Assembly: GCF_004664715.2 (NCBI RefSeq)
Contig: NC_051074.1
Span: 14,927,178-14,991,177 of the forward strand
Source of the DNA: Peromyscus leucopus
Lineage: Eukaryota; Chordata; Mammalia; Rodentia; Cricetidae
Reading direction: 5' to 3'
DNA length: 64,000 nucleotides
Shown: piece after piece, positions 49,286 to 64,000 of the stretch
Layout: each line of letters begins with the position of its first letter
Numbering within the stretch: the stretch's first letter is position 1
The notes under the pieces: model-generated
Database searches by the model: none
What the model saw: the letters and a program-made list of their open reading frames with translations, nothing else
What the model was told of the DNA's origin: nothing
Position numbers and translations under genes: made by a program

Positions 49286-50401
49286 ACCAAATAAAGGTAG
49301 AATGTGCATACCTCAAAGTACCTTCCTGTTTAAAGTAGCCAAAGCATTATTTTATAGATTAATGTAAGTTTTGCTTCTTAAATTATGCTCAACTAAAGGG
49401 ATTTTAACATCCCATTACCACTCCCAAACCAAGGATAGTCTGTGGCATATTCCTAGCCAATCTACAGATTGTTATATTGCCTCATATAAGCATTACCATA
49501 ATTCCCATTCTACACATCACATAGCTGATGAGATTACACATTTTAAAGTATTTTTCTCTAATGTAGAGCCAAACAGCCATATCCTGCTGTAAGTGGATAT
49601 TATGATTACTTTAGGTCATGTTTCAAAGTACAGAACCAGAAATGGAATCGATATCCATGGGATTTTTGCTCAACACCAGTAGTGTTGAAGGTGAAGAAAT
49701 CAGTCATCTACAATTGTTCTTGAGCTGAAATGGTGAAATAAAACTTAGAATAAGAAAAGGAGAACTGTAGATGCTCATGAATAATAACTTTCCTTGAACT
49801 AATTCTATCAGCTTTTAAAATAACCAATAAAGTTTGGGTATTAACATTATGTGATTTGTATTCCAATCTCATGTGATTTCCAGTTTTTAACACAGTATTA
49901 CTAGTAGGAACAGACATAGAACTACATAGCATTATATTCACAGGAAGAGAGAGGTCATTTACCTATGGAAAAACATGCATGATAAACCCTAAGCAAAATA
50001 GGGCTAATGAATGTATAGAGAACTCTGTATCATGGGAAGGTTACATATTTGTGAGACTCAAAGGCAAATGACAATGCATATTTCTTCAATGGATTGCAAA
50101 GAAGCAGGTGCTAGTACAAAAATGGAAGCCTTCGTAGTCTCTCTCAGCCTAAAATATAAGCTTTAGGTTTGCTCTCTAACGACAGTTTCTCTTGCTTGGA
50201 AATAATACCTTTGGCCATTACATACCTTGGTTTGGAGAGAACTTATGTATCTGTCAACCACCATAAGGACACCTTATATTATTCTTGATAGCAGATTAGT
50301 TAAAGCCAGTCACAAGCTAGGCAGTCCTGTAACCTTAAAGTGTGTTTAATGTCTGTCCCTGAAAGTAATGGTGATATTGATAAATACCTAGGTCAAGTGT
50401 A
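49286..50401. other. Unique DNA, no gene seen
   Basis: No transposon or exon is recognised; open frames are at most 77 codons. Confidence 0.45.
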
Positions 50402-50893
50402 TGTGGTGGTATGTTGTGAACCCTAACAAAATTTTCCTGAAGATCAGAGAACAGAACAAGGCACTAGATTGATCATAGAGGCCAGGCAGTGACATCTTTA
50501 ATCCTAGCACTCTGGAGGCAGAGATCCATCTGAATCTCTGTGAGTTCAACGCCACCCTGAACTACATGATATTGACTCAGTCTAGGAGAGAAACAGAGCC
50601 AGGCAGTGGTGGCACACACCTTTAATCCCAGTACTTGGGAATCACACACCTTTAATCCCGGCACTTGAGATATCATGCCTTTGCTTGGGAAGCATACACA
50701 TCCTTAATCCCAGCACTAGAAAGGTTGAGACAGGAAGTGATGGCTGGGCAGAGAAAGGTATACAAGGTGTGAGGAGACAGGCACTAATGGCTTTTTCAGG
50801 CTGAGGAGTCCTAGAGGTAAGACATGGAAGTGGCTTGTTCCTTGGTCTCTCTGATCTTTCTCCATTTACTCCAATATCTGGCTCCAGGTTTTT

Positions 50894-51155
50894 GTTTTAT
50901 TTATTTATTTATTTGTTTGTTTGTTTGTTTTTGGTTTTTTTGAGACAGGATTTCTCTGTGTAGTTTTTGGTGCCTGTCCTGTCTCTTGCTCTGTAGGCCA
51001 GGCTGGCCTTGAACTCACAGAGATCTGCCTGGCTCTGCCTCCCGAGTGCTGGGATTAAGGGTGTGCACCACCACCACCACCACCACCACCACCACCACCA
51101 CCACCACCACCACCACCACCACTACCACCGCCACCACCACCACCACCACCGCCCT
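50894..51155 (-). mobile_element. B1 SINE with expanded CCA tract at its 5' end
   Basis: The tail is (TTTAT)n/(TTTG)n, the body runs from GAGACAGGATTTCTCTGTGT to GAGTGCTGGGATTAAGGGTG, and the 5' head is expanded to about 85 bases of CAC/CCA. Flanks GCTCCAGGTTTTT (50881-50893) and GCTCAGGTTTTT (51156-51167) are the duplicated LTR target. Confidence 0.92.
51066..51150. repeat. (CAC)28-type trinucleotide tract
   Basis: About 28 units have a CTA and two CCG-type variants near the right end. It lies exactly where the B1 head has GGTGGTGG on its own strand. Poly-His and poly-Thr frames through it are artefacts. Confidence 0.97.
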
Positions 51156-51449
51156 GCTCAGGTTTTTATTAAAAGACCTTTTAGAATTTGTGTTACAGGT
51201 GTGGGTGGAGACTAACAACTGTCCTAGGAAAGAGACATGGTGTTTTCCAAATGGGATGTAATGAATTTCACCAGGCCTCACTCTACTTCAGTCTAAGACT
51301 CCACAGATTAAGAAGCCCAACTTTTTGCCCTTTAGGTGCCCCACCTGGAGACCAAAGTAGCAGTTGTGGTGAGCAGAGGAAGGAAAAGATATAAAGCATT
51401 CACTTGAAAAACACAAAGCTAAACTTATTCATATTTTGAAGATAGGGGA

Positions 51450-51869
51450 TGTACTGGCTAGTTATCTAAATTTGACACAGGCTAGAATTATTTGAGAGAA
51501 GGGAATTTTAGTTGAGAAAACACATCCCAAAAGATCAGGCTGTGGATAAGCCTATAAGACACTGTCATAATTAGTGATTGATTTAGGAGGGCTTAGACTA
51601 TTGTGTGTGGGGCCATTTCTGGGCAGGAGGTCCTGGGTTCTATAAGAACGCAGGCTGAGCTTTTTCTGAGAATCAAGCCAGTAAGCATCACCCCTCCATA
51701 ACCTTTACATCAACTCTGCCTCTAGGTTCCTGCCCTGTTTGAGTTCCTGTCCTGACTTTCTTCAATGATGAACAGTGATATGGAGGCTTAAGCCAAATAA
51801 ACCCTTTCCTCTCGAAATGGCTTTTGGTCATGTTGATTTATTACAGTAATAGTCACCCTGACTAAGACA
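51450..51869 (+). mobile_element. Solo LTR, MaLR/ERVL-like, with perfect 5-bp duplication
   Basis: It starts TGTACTGGCTAG and ends GACTAAGACA (420 bases), with GGGGA on both sides (51445-51449 and 51870-51874). A 5-base duplication is the class III pattern. It contains GGTCCTGGGTTCTATAAGAA (TATA-like) and GCCAAATAAACCC (AATAAA). I recognise it as a common rodent LTR-like repeat, but the family name is uncertain. Confidence 0.78.
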
Positions 51870-51985
51870 GGGGATATGATCTCATTCATTGGTAGAGGAC
51901 TTGTCTATCATTCACAAGACTCTGGGATTTATCCTCAAAAGAAAAGCAAAACAAAACAAAAAAATCAAACAAAAACATAATATGA
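51870..51985 (+). mobile_element. ID SINE, diverged
   Basis: GGGGATATGATCTCATTCATT, then GGTAGAGGACTTGTCTATC, ACTCTGGGATTTATCC and an AAAACAAAACAAAAAAATC tail are an ID element. Its first five bases double as the target duplication of the LTR on its left. Confidence 0.72.
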
Positions 51986-54232
51986 AGACAGAGTCCAGGG
52001 AAATTGTTCCACAGTGACTACCTGTTCCTTGGCCAGAACCCTTTGCCACTGATCTGGTATTCTCTGGTTCAAAGTGAGAAAGAGAAAGGATGGAAGGAGA
52101 AAGATGGGATGCGTAATAAGGGTTTTGTGATGTAGTCTTTGGTGAACTGTGTAGAGCTGGAAGCAACATGTGTTCCCAGAACTTGAACTGTTCTCTAGAT
52201 GTAGACACAGGGAATTTGTGCTTATTATCTGCAGTGAGATTCCCTGCTGCCATGCCCACTGCTCTCCCTGACTGATGTATCTAAATGTTCTTCCTCCTGC
52301 TCCTGGAGATAGCCTATTAGGGTTCTCAGTGTGACTTAATTAAATAACATACTCCCCAGTATTCAAGGACAAAGTCAGAAAATACAATTTGGAATTGAAA
52401 CAATTAAGTACACAGAGAACAAGTGAAATTAGGTGGAACGATCTTGTGGATTCTGTTTCTATTGCATTTTTTCTTCAAAGAAGATATTCCTTCAGTCCCA
52501 TGTCGAGGTAGAAGCAGGGGTATGGATAATAAAGAGTTTTTCCTGCTTAATCCTATGGCTGCTCCTCAAATGCTCAGAATCTTGTTTTGTCTTATTTTGT
52601 ACCACGCTCAGGCCTGATTTCCTTATATGTTCTTATATGTTCTGCAACAGAACCTTAAATCTTCATCCTTCTTTCAGATCCTTAACATTCTTTGGTTGTC
52701 ATGGTGAATGTAGCAACCCTTCCCTAACTCAGAGTGAGCCCACACCTAATATCAAACACTGCAGCTAGACATCACTGGCAGGTCTCAGTTGTGACAACCA
52801 TCATCAAGTCCATTACTTCTGTGTTGGGATTTCTCCTAACCTCCTGTTGTCTGCACATCTTCCTTCCTGCCCATCATACTTTACAGCCCTATACCTTTTC
52901 CCTTGAGTAAGCCTTCCTGTCTTCACATTCTCCCTGTTCCATTCTACTCTGGAGGCACCCACCCTAATAAGTTTCAATCCATTTCTCTACCATCACAGAC
53001 TGCTTGCAAAATCTTGACTTCAATTCCATTTAGAGATTCTTTTTTTTTCCTGCCTCTTCTTTATAGGAGGAATATTGAAGGAAAAAAATAATTAGATATA
53101 TCATCAAGTTTGTTTTACCTTTGTAGTCTTCATATCCTTCTATAGGATTTGATAACCAGCAACATTTTCACCAGCTTGCTTTCTACATTTGGTCATTTTC
53201 TTCATGTATTTGTTTCTATTTTCTTTACCATCCCTAGGGCAAACTACCTTCTTATTTTTCAGAAAAACTAAATTGTACTTGCCAAAATTCTGAATTTCTG
53301 TTTTTTGAAACTATAAAGTTTCTGTGTCTGTACCAATTTATTCCCTCTCAGACTCTCTGTACATGTGTAGAGGGGATGTGCTCTATTAAGCACCCTATCT
53401 ACTCCTATTTTCAACATTCCACCCATTTCCTCCAGGATACACATAGCTGATGGCTTGATTTACTTTGTAAATATCAGAAACAACACATTCATTCTGGACA
53501 CCATTATCCAATCTACCAACCTCCCTGTTTCTGGTCCACAGATAGTTTTGTAATAAAGATCTTTAGTTTAGGGAAAAAAGATCCTGCATATTGTCAACTG
53601 TAAGCAAACACTTACCTTCATTTAATTACCAAACGTATTTTCACCAGGGCCCTCTAAGGTATTTAATCATCTAATTTTACTGTATAACAGATAGTTTGCA
53701 TAATTGATTATCCCTATAGGCTTCCTATTTTCTCCTTAATTCTCAAGTTTTTCTTACTTATCTATTCTTATTCTCCTTCTATAATCACTATTTCTTTGTT
53801 CCTTTTATAGAATTTGTTTCATTCTCTCTATTATAATTTATATTACATTCTGGTCATTACCTACATCTCATTTACTTTCCTTTTGTTTTTAAGTAAAATA
53901 ATGTAAGAACAGGATCTTCATCTTCCTCATGTGATCCAGATAATGTAATGAGAGACTCTTTTTCTCTTCATTCTAAATAAGTAATCTATACAGAAAAAAT
54001 CATGATGCAATGATTTTTAAAATGGCAATCATCAATGAATTGCAGTAAACCAAGAAAAGCAAAAAGAATACAAGCTGTTTAAATAAATAGTAGCCAGAGA
54101 TTGCTTCCTTCCAAGGAATTTCTTGGTCACAGTTTAGGAAGAAATTTTCAGGGAGAGATTAGCAGAGCCAACATAATGAATGCATGGAGGTGGAAAATTG
54201 GAGACATCACAATATGTCCAGGTAAAATGTCA
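51986..54232. other. 2.2 kb unique or very old DNA, no gene seen
   Basis: The longest open frame is 115 codons (51912-52259, minus) and has no domain. The 53000-53960 part is pyrimidine-rich. I recognise no transposon. Confidence 0.4.
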
Positions 54233-54247
54233 AGAGTACCAGAGTGA

Positions 54248-54659
54248 GCCGGGCGGTGTTGGCACACACCTTTAATCCCAGTACTTGGGAGGCAGAGCCA
54301 GGTGGATCTTTGTGAGATTGAGGCCAGCCTGGTCTCCAAAGCGAGTTCCAGGAAAGGTGCAAAGCTACACAGAGAAACCCTGCCTCGAAGAAAAAAAAAA
54401 AAAAAAAAAAAAAAGACATACATGCAGATAGAGCACTCATACACATAAAATAAATAAATAAATCTTAAAAATAAACAAACAAACAAACAAAAAGCCGGGC
54501 GGTGGTGGCACACGCCTTTAATCCCAGCACTCCGGAGGCAGAGCCAGGCAGATCTCTGTGAGTTCGAGGCCAGCCTGGGCTACCAAGTGAGTCCCAGGAA
54601 AGGCACAAAGCTACACAGAGAAACCCTGTCTCGAAAAACCAAAAAAAAAGAAAAAAAAA
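54248..54659 (+). mobile_element. Composite insertion: B1, B3 tail, B1, inside one target duplication
   Basis: B1 number one is 54248-54414 with a 24-base A-run. It is followed by a B3-type tail (GACATACATGCAGATAGAGC...CATACACATAAAATAAATAA) and an (AAAC)n linker to 54493. B1 number two (54494-54659) has a near-consensus head GCCGGGCGGTGGTGG. AGAGTACCAGAGTGA lies at 54233-54247 and AGAGTGCCAGAGAGTGA at 54660-54676. No copy of that duplication stands between the parts, so the whole block appears to have inserted together. Confidence 0.85.
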
Positions 54660-54995
54660 AGAGTGCCAGAGAGTGAAGAGGTGTATAGAACAATGTCTAG
54701 GAGGCTTGTAAAGAGTCATCCCTCTAACAAAACATTGAGAAACTGCTTCATAGTTAGGAGAGAATGTCCAGAAGAATTAGAAGAAATAGATGAAATTAAT
54801 GCAAGGTAAGGAAGAGAATCTGTTCTCAACTAGAAAGTTTGCCACATATGATAGAATACTGAAAAGTAGGCTGCCTTAGTAATGGAAACGATCATCTTAA
54901 CAGTAAATATTGCTTTGGTTGACTGATAAGTCCTAATAGCAAGTTCCAAAGGATCTAACTACTTACATATTAGATTAACTATATTCTTGAGCAAA

Positions 54996-54999
<4 letters not shown>

Positions 55000-55081
<82 letters not shown>
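55000..55081. repeat. (TC)n then (AC)n microsatellite
   Basis: About 50 bases of TC run directly into about 30 bases of AC. Confidence 0.97.
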
Positions 55082-55084
<3 letters not shown>

Positions 55085-55140
55085 CACTCATATTCTGCAC
55101 AGCTTGCTCCTCTACATTGGTACTGTCCTCATCTCTCACT

Positions 55141-56008
<868 letters not shown>

Positions 56009-56059
<51 letters not shown>
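56009..56059. repeat. (CA)n microsatellite
   Basis: About 50 bases of pure CA lie at the left edge of the MaLR LTR. Confidence 0.97.
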
Positions 56060-56061
<2 letters not shown>

Positions 56062-56062
56062 C

Positions 56063-56412
56063 TCGTGGTTTGAAAGAAAATGACTACCATAGGAAGTGTC
56101 ACTATTAGGAAGTGTGGCTTTGTTGGAGAAGGTATATCCTTGTTGGAAGAAGTCTGTCACTCTGGTGGTAGGCTATGAGGTCTCCTTTGCTCAAGCTCTG
56201 CTCAACGTGATACACAGTTGAATCAGTTGCCTGTGGATTAGATGTAGAACTCTCAGCTCCTTCTCCAGCACTGTATCTGCCTGCATTCCTCCTGCCACGA
56301 TGGCAATAGACTAAACCTCTGAAACCATAAGCTGCTCAATTAATGTGTTTCTTTATAAGAGTAGCCAAAGCCAAGGTGTCTCTTCACAGCAATAGAAATC
56401 TTAACTGAGACA
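56063..56412 (+). mobile_element. MaLR-type LTR, 5' end lost
   Basis: GGAAGTGTGGCTTTGTTGGA, GACTAAACCTCTGAAACCAT (near 56309), AATTAATGTGTTTCTTTATA and the terminal CTTAACTGAGACA mark a rodent MaLR LTR in sense orientation. The left end has been replaced by the CA array. The primer-binding site follows at once. Confidence 0.75.
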
Positions 56413-57213
<801 letters not shown>

Positions 57214-57660
57214 GTCAACTTTCCCAGTAGCTGTTCTGCTTTACATTCCCACCAGGTGTGTAGGAGGAGTTCCTTTCTCCACATTCTTGCTGACACTTAT
57301 CTTTTGTCTATTTGATAATAGTTGTTATCACAGGTGTGAGGCTGTATTTTGTTGGGATTTTGATTTTCAGTACCTTGAGTTGGAGTGATGACAGTTTTTC
57401 ATTCCTGTCAGCCATGCCTGCTAATTATTCTCTATATTCTGTTATAGAAATACACACTAAAATCTTTATCCATTTCTAAAATTCACCTATTATGTGTCTC
57501 GATTCCTTTCTACCATATAGTAATAATGAATTCCTTATATGTTTTAGAAATCAAGTATTTCTAATGTAAGTAGTTTGCAAATATTTCTGACATTCTGTAG
57601 ACTAGTATCTTACTCTGATGATCTATTATTGAGTATATTTATCACTTCAGTTCTGTCAAG
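57214..57660 (-). mobile_element. Old L1 ORF2/3' fragment, antisense
   Basis: TTTACATTCCCACCAGGTGT, TTTCTCCACATTCTTGCTG, TTTGATAATAGTTGTTATCA, CAGGTGTGAGGCTGTATTTT and TAGTTTGCAAATATTTCTGA are classic antisense mammalian L1 landmarks in correct order. Confidence 0.82.
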
Positions 57661-57964
57661 GTTTCTTTTACATACTTAGGTGCTATAATACAGTACATAT
57701 ATATACGCATGCATGTATTTAAGACTGTTTAAAATTCCCTGTTATACATTTTCATCATTACATAATGATCTTCTTTTTCTCTTCTTACATATTTTAGCCT
57801 GAAGCTTATTTGTCTGATATAATGCTACCTCTAATCCATTTTGGATCTCTCTGCTCGAAATATATTTATTTCTCTTTACTAATTCTTGTGTTTTAAAAAC
57901 TGATGGAAGTCTCTTGTATGGAGCATAGAATTTACTTTTTAAATTTATGGTACTTGTCTTGATT

Positions 57965-58800
57965 TTTTAAAATAACATTTTCTTTAGTTCTTTAAAATTT
58001 TTGATCATATTCACCACATCCCCCAACAGTTCTGAGGTCCACCCATTTTCCCTATCCATCTAAATTTATGCCCTTTGCTTATCCCATCAGGGCCAGTTTG
58101 TGGTGCCCAAATATTTTTGGATGTGTGGTTTGCCACTAGAACATGGTCTACTTATCAAAGGCTAAACTCTAGGGAAAAAACTGACCCCTCTTCTCCCAAG
58201 AGCTAACAATTACCAATAACTTCTCAACAAGGGTTGGAGCTTCATGCACAGCTAGGATTTCCATGATGGATATGATCTGGCTTCACATTGACAGGTCTTA
58301 TGTATGCTGTCAAAACTTCTATGAGTTTTTATATATATGCCCAAAGACACTGTTTTTTGTTGTTATCTCCTGCCTCTGGCACTTATACTCTTTCCAACAC
58401 CTCTTCTGTAATGATCCCGAGTCCTTGAAAAAAGTGCAGGGAGGTACATGTATTCCACTTAAGGCTGAACCACATCTGCAGGCTCTTATTCTCCTCACCT
58501 TGGACAGTTGTGGATTTCTGTGTTGATAATGAACTTCTGCAAACTTCTCTGGTGAGGGCTGAGAGATACCTTAATCTATGGTATTGATAAGTCATTAGGA
58601 CTTAGTTTAATACTGGCTCTGTATGTTTCTGTAGCAAAATAATAGTAGTAGATTCCACCTAGGGCCTAGAACTTATCAGGCCATAGGTTTTGTGCCACAT
58701 TTCTTTGGAGTGAGACATAAATCCAATCAGAAAGTAATTATTGTGCCTGTGTGCATGTCTTAGCAGACTAGTCATTACATTCACTCCCAAAGTTCACAGA
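57965..58800 (-). mobile_element. Muroid L1 (Lx-like) 3' region, antisense
   Basis: TTTTGATCATATTCACCACA, GGGCCAGTTTGTGGTGCCCA, AACTCTAGGGAAAAAACTGA, GATCCCGAGTCCTTGAAAAA and AATCCAATCAGAAAGTAATT follow the order I associate with a long rodent L1 3' region. It is related to 32830-33365. The 87-codon frame inside is not a gene. Confidence 0.55.
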
Positions 58801-58979
58801 TGGAAAATACTTGTGCAAGAGTGCTTGCTGCTTTAGTCTCTGTGAGCTCATATGAGCTCTATTTATGCTGATTTAGAAGACCTCGATTTCTTGGTGTCCT
58901 CCATCCCATCTGGCATTTACACTTTCTGTCTTTTCTTCCATGGGATTCTCTGAGCTCTGAGGGGAGGGAATTGATGAAG

Positions 58980-59300
58980 AAATCCCAATGAGGGCTGAGT
59001 ATTCCAGGTTAACTTTTGAGATTATCATATAATTACATTATTTCTTCCTTCCCTTTTACCTCCAAGCTCTCCCATGTGCCTCTACATGTTTTCATTCAAG
59101 TTCCTTTTTTCATTATTATTTAATATACATTCAATCAATTAATAATGAATTTTTATTCAGTATTGTTGCATGTGTATAAGTGTATACATATATATTCCTG
59201 ACTATAGTGTGTTTAGATGATATAATATTATTTGTATGTATGTTTTCAGAGCTAGCAAAGGCACTGGACAACCAATTGGTGTGCTCCTTCCCAGGAGAGC
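58980..59300 (-). mobile_element. L1-like repeat segment, antisense
   Basis: TGTATGTATGTTTTCAGAGC and GACAACCAATTGGTGTGCTC followed by a CCCAGGAGAGCCCACTCTCC stretch are like rodent L1-derived sequence. The adjacent segment at 59400 appears in the opposite orientation. Confidence 0.4.
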
Positions 59301-59399
59301 CCACTCTCCCATTCCCACCTTTTCTCAATTGTCTATAGATTTTTTTGTATGTAGGGTTAAGACACCATGGGATTTTCCTCATGTGCCTTGGCTAGAACT

Positions 59400-61961
<2,562 letters not shown>

Positions 61962-61973
61962 AAAAAAAATCTT
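61962..61973 (+). repeat. Right target-site duplication of the TRIP12 retrocopy
   Basis: AAAAAAAATCTT matches 59752-59763 exactly, though the A-run makes the left edge uncertain. Confidence 0.65.
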
Positions 61974-62035
61974 ACACACATGACCACCCAAATGTGAGCT
62001 GAGCAATGACAGCAGCATATGGCTTTTTTTGAAGA
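61974..62035 (+). mobile_element. L1-like repeat segment, right half, beyond the retrocopy
   Basis: ACACACATGACCACCCAAAT and GTGAGCTGAGCAATGACAGC look like the continuation of the repeat seen at 59400-59763, which would place the retrocopy inside that older element. Confidence 0.4.
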
Positions 62036-62639
62036 GTCTTTAGTGTTATTACTTTTTGAGTAATTATTAATAAGTGAGGTAGCTTGGTAATTATTTCTGG
62101 GTTTTTGTTTGTTGTTGTTCAGTTGGTTTGGTTTGGTTTTGATCCTTTGTCTCTATCTTCTATTATCATTTACACTTGGAAATTTCTAGTTTTCTGTACA
62201 GCTGGCTTGGATTCCTCTCTTTTACCCTGCCATCAAGATGGTTGAGTAGGCAATGGATCTCACTAAGGCTGACAGTCTGATCTTGATTCCAGGCTTACAT
62301 GTCTTGGAAGGAGAAAATTACGCCCACTAGTACTCCCTGTCTTGCACATGTGAGCCATGACATGCTGTTTGTGTCTAATCTAAGCTTTACTTCCTGGCTT
62401 CTATGAGCTGACATCAAATGTCATATAGTCAGAATAGGATATCTTAAGCTTAGGACAATTGAAGTTTAATCATATATAGAAGTAAACTTACCCCTTTCCA
62501 CCATAGTTTTGTATTTGATGTTATAATTTATAAAGTTCACATTACAAATCCATTAATGCTACCACATCTATAATTATTTTATTATTTAAAATTTTCAAAC
62601 TTACAGAAATTTATTTTTTAATGACATCTACATATCTGC
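62036..62639. other. Unique DNA, no gene seen
   Basis: No transposon or coding signal is recognised, apart from short GTTTGG runs near 62130. Confidence 0.4.
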
Positions 62640-62820
62640 CTTTTTTGCACATGCAGGTGAGTTTGAATGCCGTTAAAGGCCAGAGGTGTCAGAATTTTCC
62701 TGGAGTTCGAGTCACAAGCAGTTGTTAGTTACCCAATGTGGGTGCTATGAACTAAAGCTGATCCTCTGCAAGAGTTGAGTGTGCTCTTAGCCACTCAGCA
62801 ACCACTCCAGATTCAATTTT
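62640..62820 (-). mobile_element. B3/B2-type SINE, antisense, diverged
   Basis: AGGCCAGAGGTGTCAGAATT, TCCTGGAGTTCGAGTCACAA, CCAATGTGGGTGCTATGAAC, CTCTGCAAGAGTTGAGTGTG and CTCTTAGCCACTCAGCAACC are a B3 in reverse, ending at the tRNA-derived head. Confidence 0.72.
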
Positions 62821-62938
62821 ACTTTTATATATGAAATAAATGATTGATTTGTAGTCCATCATGGCAGTTTTAGATTTCTTTAAGTATGTATGACTAGTTC
62901 TATTCATACATATATTTTATGTTGATTGAATTTTTTTT

Positions 62939-63097
62939 TTTTTTTTTTTGGTTTTTTCGAGACAGGATTTCTCTGTGTAGCTTTGCGCCTTTCCTGGAGC
63001 TCACTTGGTAGCCCAGGCTGGCCTTGAACTCACAGAGATCCGCCTGGCTCTGCCTCCCGAGTGCTGGGATTAAAGGCGTGCGCCACCACCGCCCGGC
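62939..63097 (-). mobile_element. Young B1 SINE with target duplications
   Basis: A poly-T tail, then GGTTTTTTCGAGACAGGATT to CGCCACCACCGCCCGGC, is near-consensus with many CpGs intact (GCGCC, CCCGAG, GGCGTGCGCC). TTGATTGAATTTTTTT occurs at 62922-62937 and 63099-63114. This is among the youngest SINEs in the window. Confidence 0.94.
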
Positions 63098-63114
63098 TTT
63101 GATTGAATTTTTTT

Positions 63115-63571
63115 ATTTCATCATGAAGAACTGTTTTAGAGTTTTCTGGAAAGTAGGGCTAATGATGGATATATAAGTTTTCATTTGTTTGCAAAACTTT
63201 TTATTTTTCCTTCATTTCTAATGGGCAGGTTTCCAATAATGATTTCTTTGTTTCCGGTTTGTAGATATTTCTGCTTTCTCTCTCCTGGATTCTAAGTTTT
63301 CTTCTGAGAAAACTGATGGTAGTTTTATGGAGATCTTTCTATGTTGAGAAAACCCTTTTATTTCAAGATTCACTTTTTCTTTAATTTTCATCAGTGTGAT
63401 CATGTTATATTTTGGTGAAGATTTCTTTGAACTGTTTAGCTTTGTGTAGTTGGGTGTTCACATATTTCCTCAGAAACTGGTATATCTCAGTCATTAGTTC
63501 CTTAAGTGTTCAGATTCTTTCTCACACATTTACTTGAAATATCTTGGATATGAATTAATTTTTCACTTCAG
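63115..63571. other. Unique AT-rich DNA
   Basis: TTCTCTCTCCTGGATTCTAAG and surrounding T-rich sequence give no recognisable gene or repeat family. Confidence 0.4.
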
Positions 63572-63780
63572 TTTTATTTTATGTGCATGGATATTTTGCT
63601 TGCATGTGTGTCTTTAAACTAATTTAATGCCTAGTACCAGTGGGAGCCAGAGAGGGTGTCCAATCCCCTGGACCTGGAGTTATAGATAGTTGTGAGTTTC
63701 TACATGGGTTCTGAAAATCGAACCCACTTCCTGTGGAAAAGCAGCCAGTGCTCTTAACTACTGAATCATATTTCCAGCCT
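63572..63780 (-). mobile_element. B3 SINE, antisense
   Basis: GGGAGCCAGAGAGGGTGTCC, CCCTGGACCTGGAGTTATAG, ATAGTTGTGAGTTTCTACAT, AAATCGAACCCACTTCCTG, CAGTGCTCTTAACTACTGAA and ATTTCCAGCCT are B3 in reverse, complete to the head. Confidence 0.87.
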
Positions 63781-63785
63781 CTGAA

Positions 63786-64000
63786 TTAATATTCCTGTAC
63801 ATTTTATATGCTTTATTTATTTCATTTTATTCTTGATCTCTTATGACTCTATTTCAAGTAATCTAAGTCATAGTCTTTCTCTGTTGATTTTAATTATCAT
63901 GCTTCTTATTTCATTTATTATACTTTTGACTATTAGGTTTATTTTGTCCATATATTTGTATATATGGAAAAAAGTCAAGTACCCGTTATTGATCTCATTT
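63786..64000. other. AT-rich DNA to the window end
   Basis: Nothing recognisable is present. Confidence 0.4.

Larger units (their letters stand above)
50402..51197 (+). mobile_element. Solo LTR (same family as 26346-26844) carrying a nested B1
   Basis: It starts TGTGGTGG, contains TTTTCCTGAAGATCAGAGAAC and two or more B1-like modules (CACACACCTTTAATCCCAGT), then CTCTGATCTTTCTCC and CAATATCTGGCTCCAGG, and ends TTTAGAATTTGTGTTACA. The LTR proper is 522 bases once the B1 at 50894-51155 and one copy of its duplicated target are removed. No matching target duplication is clear at the outer ends. Confidence 0.7.

Noticed and set aside
51009..51281. Frames encoding poly-His, poly-Thr and poly-Val
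   Set aside because: They are translations of the (CAC)n tract in a B1 SINE.

Overview
This window looks like intergenic or deep intronic DNA from a muroid rodent, most likely a cricetid (hamster, vole or deer mouse type). The evidence is the repeat set: B1, B2/B3, B4 and ID SINEs, a muroid-type L1 3' UTR, endogenous retroviral LTRs, and a B1 subtype whose 3' part reads like cricetid rather than house-mouse copies. That species reading rests on recalled repeat sequences, not on a search. I found no intact host protein-coding gene. Most open reading frames are translations of simple repeats or transposon fragments.

Layout. 1-7.4 kb: an LTR fragment at the window edge, a perfect 151-bp tandem duplication, a long unique stretch, then B1, ID and B2-type SINEs and microsatellites. 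7.4-12 kb: mostly unique AT-rich DNA. 12-17.5 kb: ID, MIR and B4 SINEs, a degenerate minisatellite, 30 perfect TTC units, a (GT)n block, a 2-kb antisense L1 fragment carrying a nested B1, and a pentanucleotide array. 17.5-29 kb: unique DNA with MIR/L2 relics, two LTRs and a (TTCT)22 tract. 29-33.4 kb: a U6 snRNA pseudogene running directly into L1-like sequence, old antisense L1, an L1 ORF2 fragment and two B1s. 33-48 kb: relatively repeat-poor, with a solo LTR bounded by a perfect 6-bp target duplication, a young truncated L1 and several GC-richer unique islands. 48-57 kb: LTRs, a B1 with an expanded CCA tract, a composite B1/B3/B1 insertion and long paired microsatellites. 57-64 kb: old L1 pieces, a TRIP12 retrocopy and more SINEs.

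The only gene-derived protein sequence I recognise with confidence is a 5'-truncated, intronless copy of the C-terminal part of TRIP12, the HECT-type E3 ubiquitin ligase. It spans about 59.79-61.97 kb. A one-base deletion breaks it into two frames. It keeps a 3' UTR, a polyadenylation signal, an A-rich tail and target-site duplications, so it is a processed pseudogene.

No operon, CRISPR array, defence system or other new multi-gene system is visible. The interest lies in nested and chimeric retrotransposition products and in unstable simple repeats. Family names for repeats come from recognition by eye and would need a RepeatMasker run to confirm.
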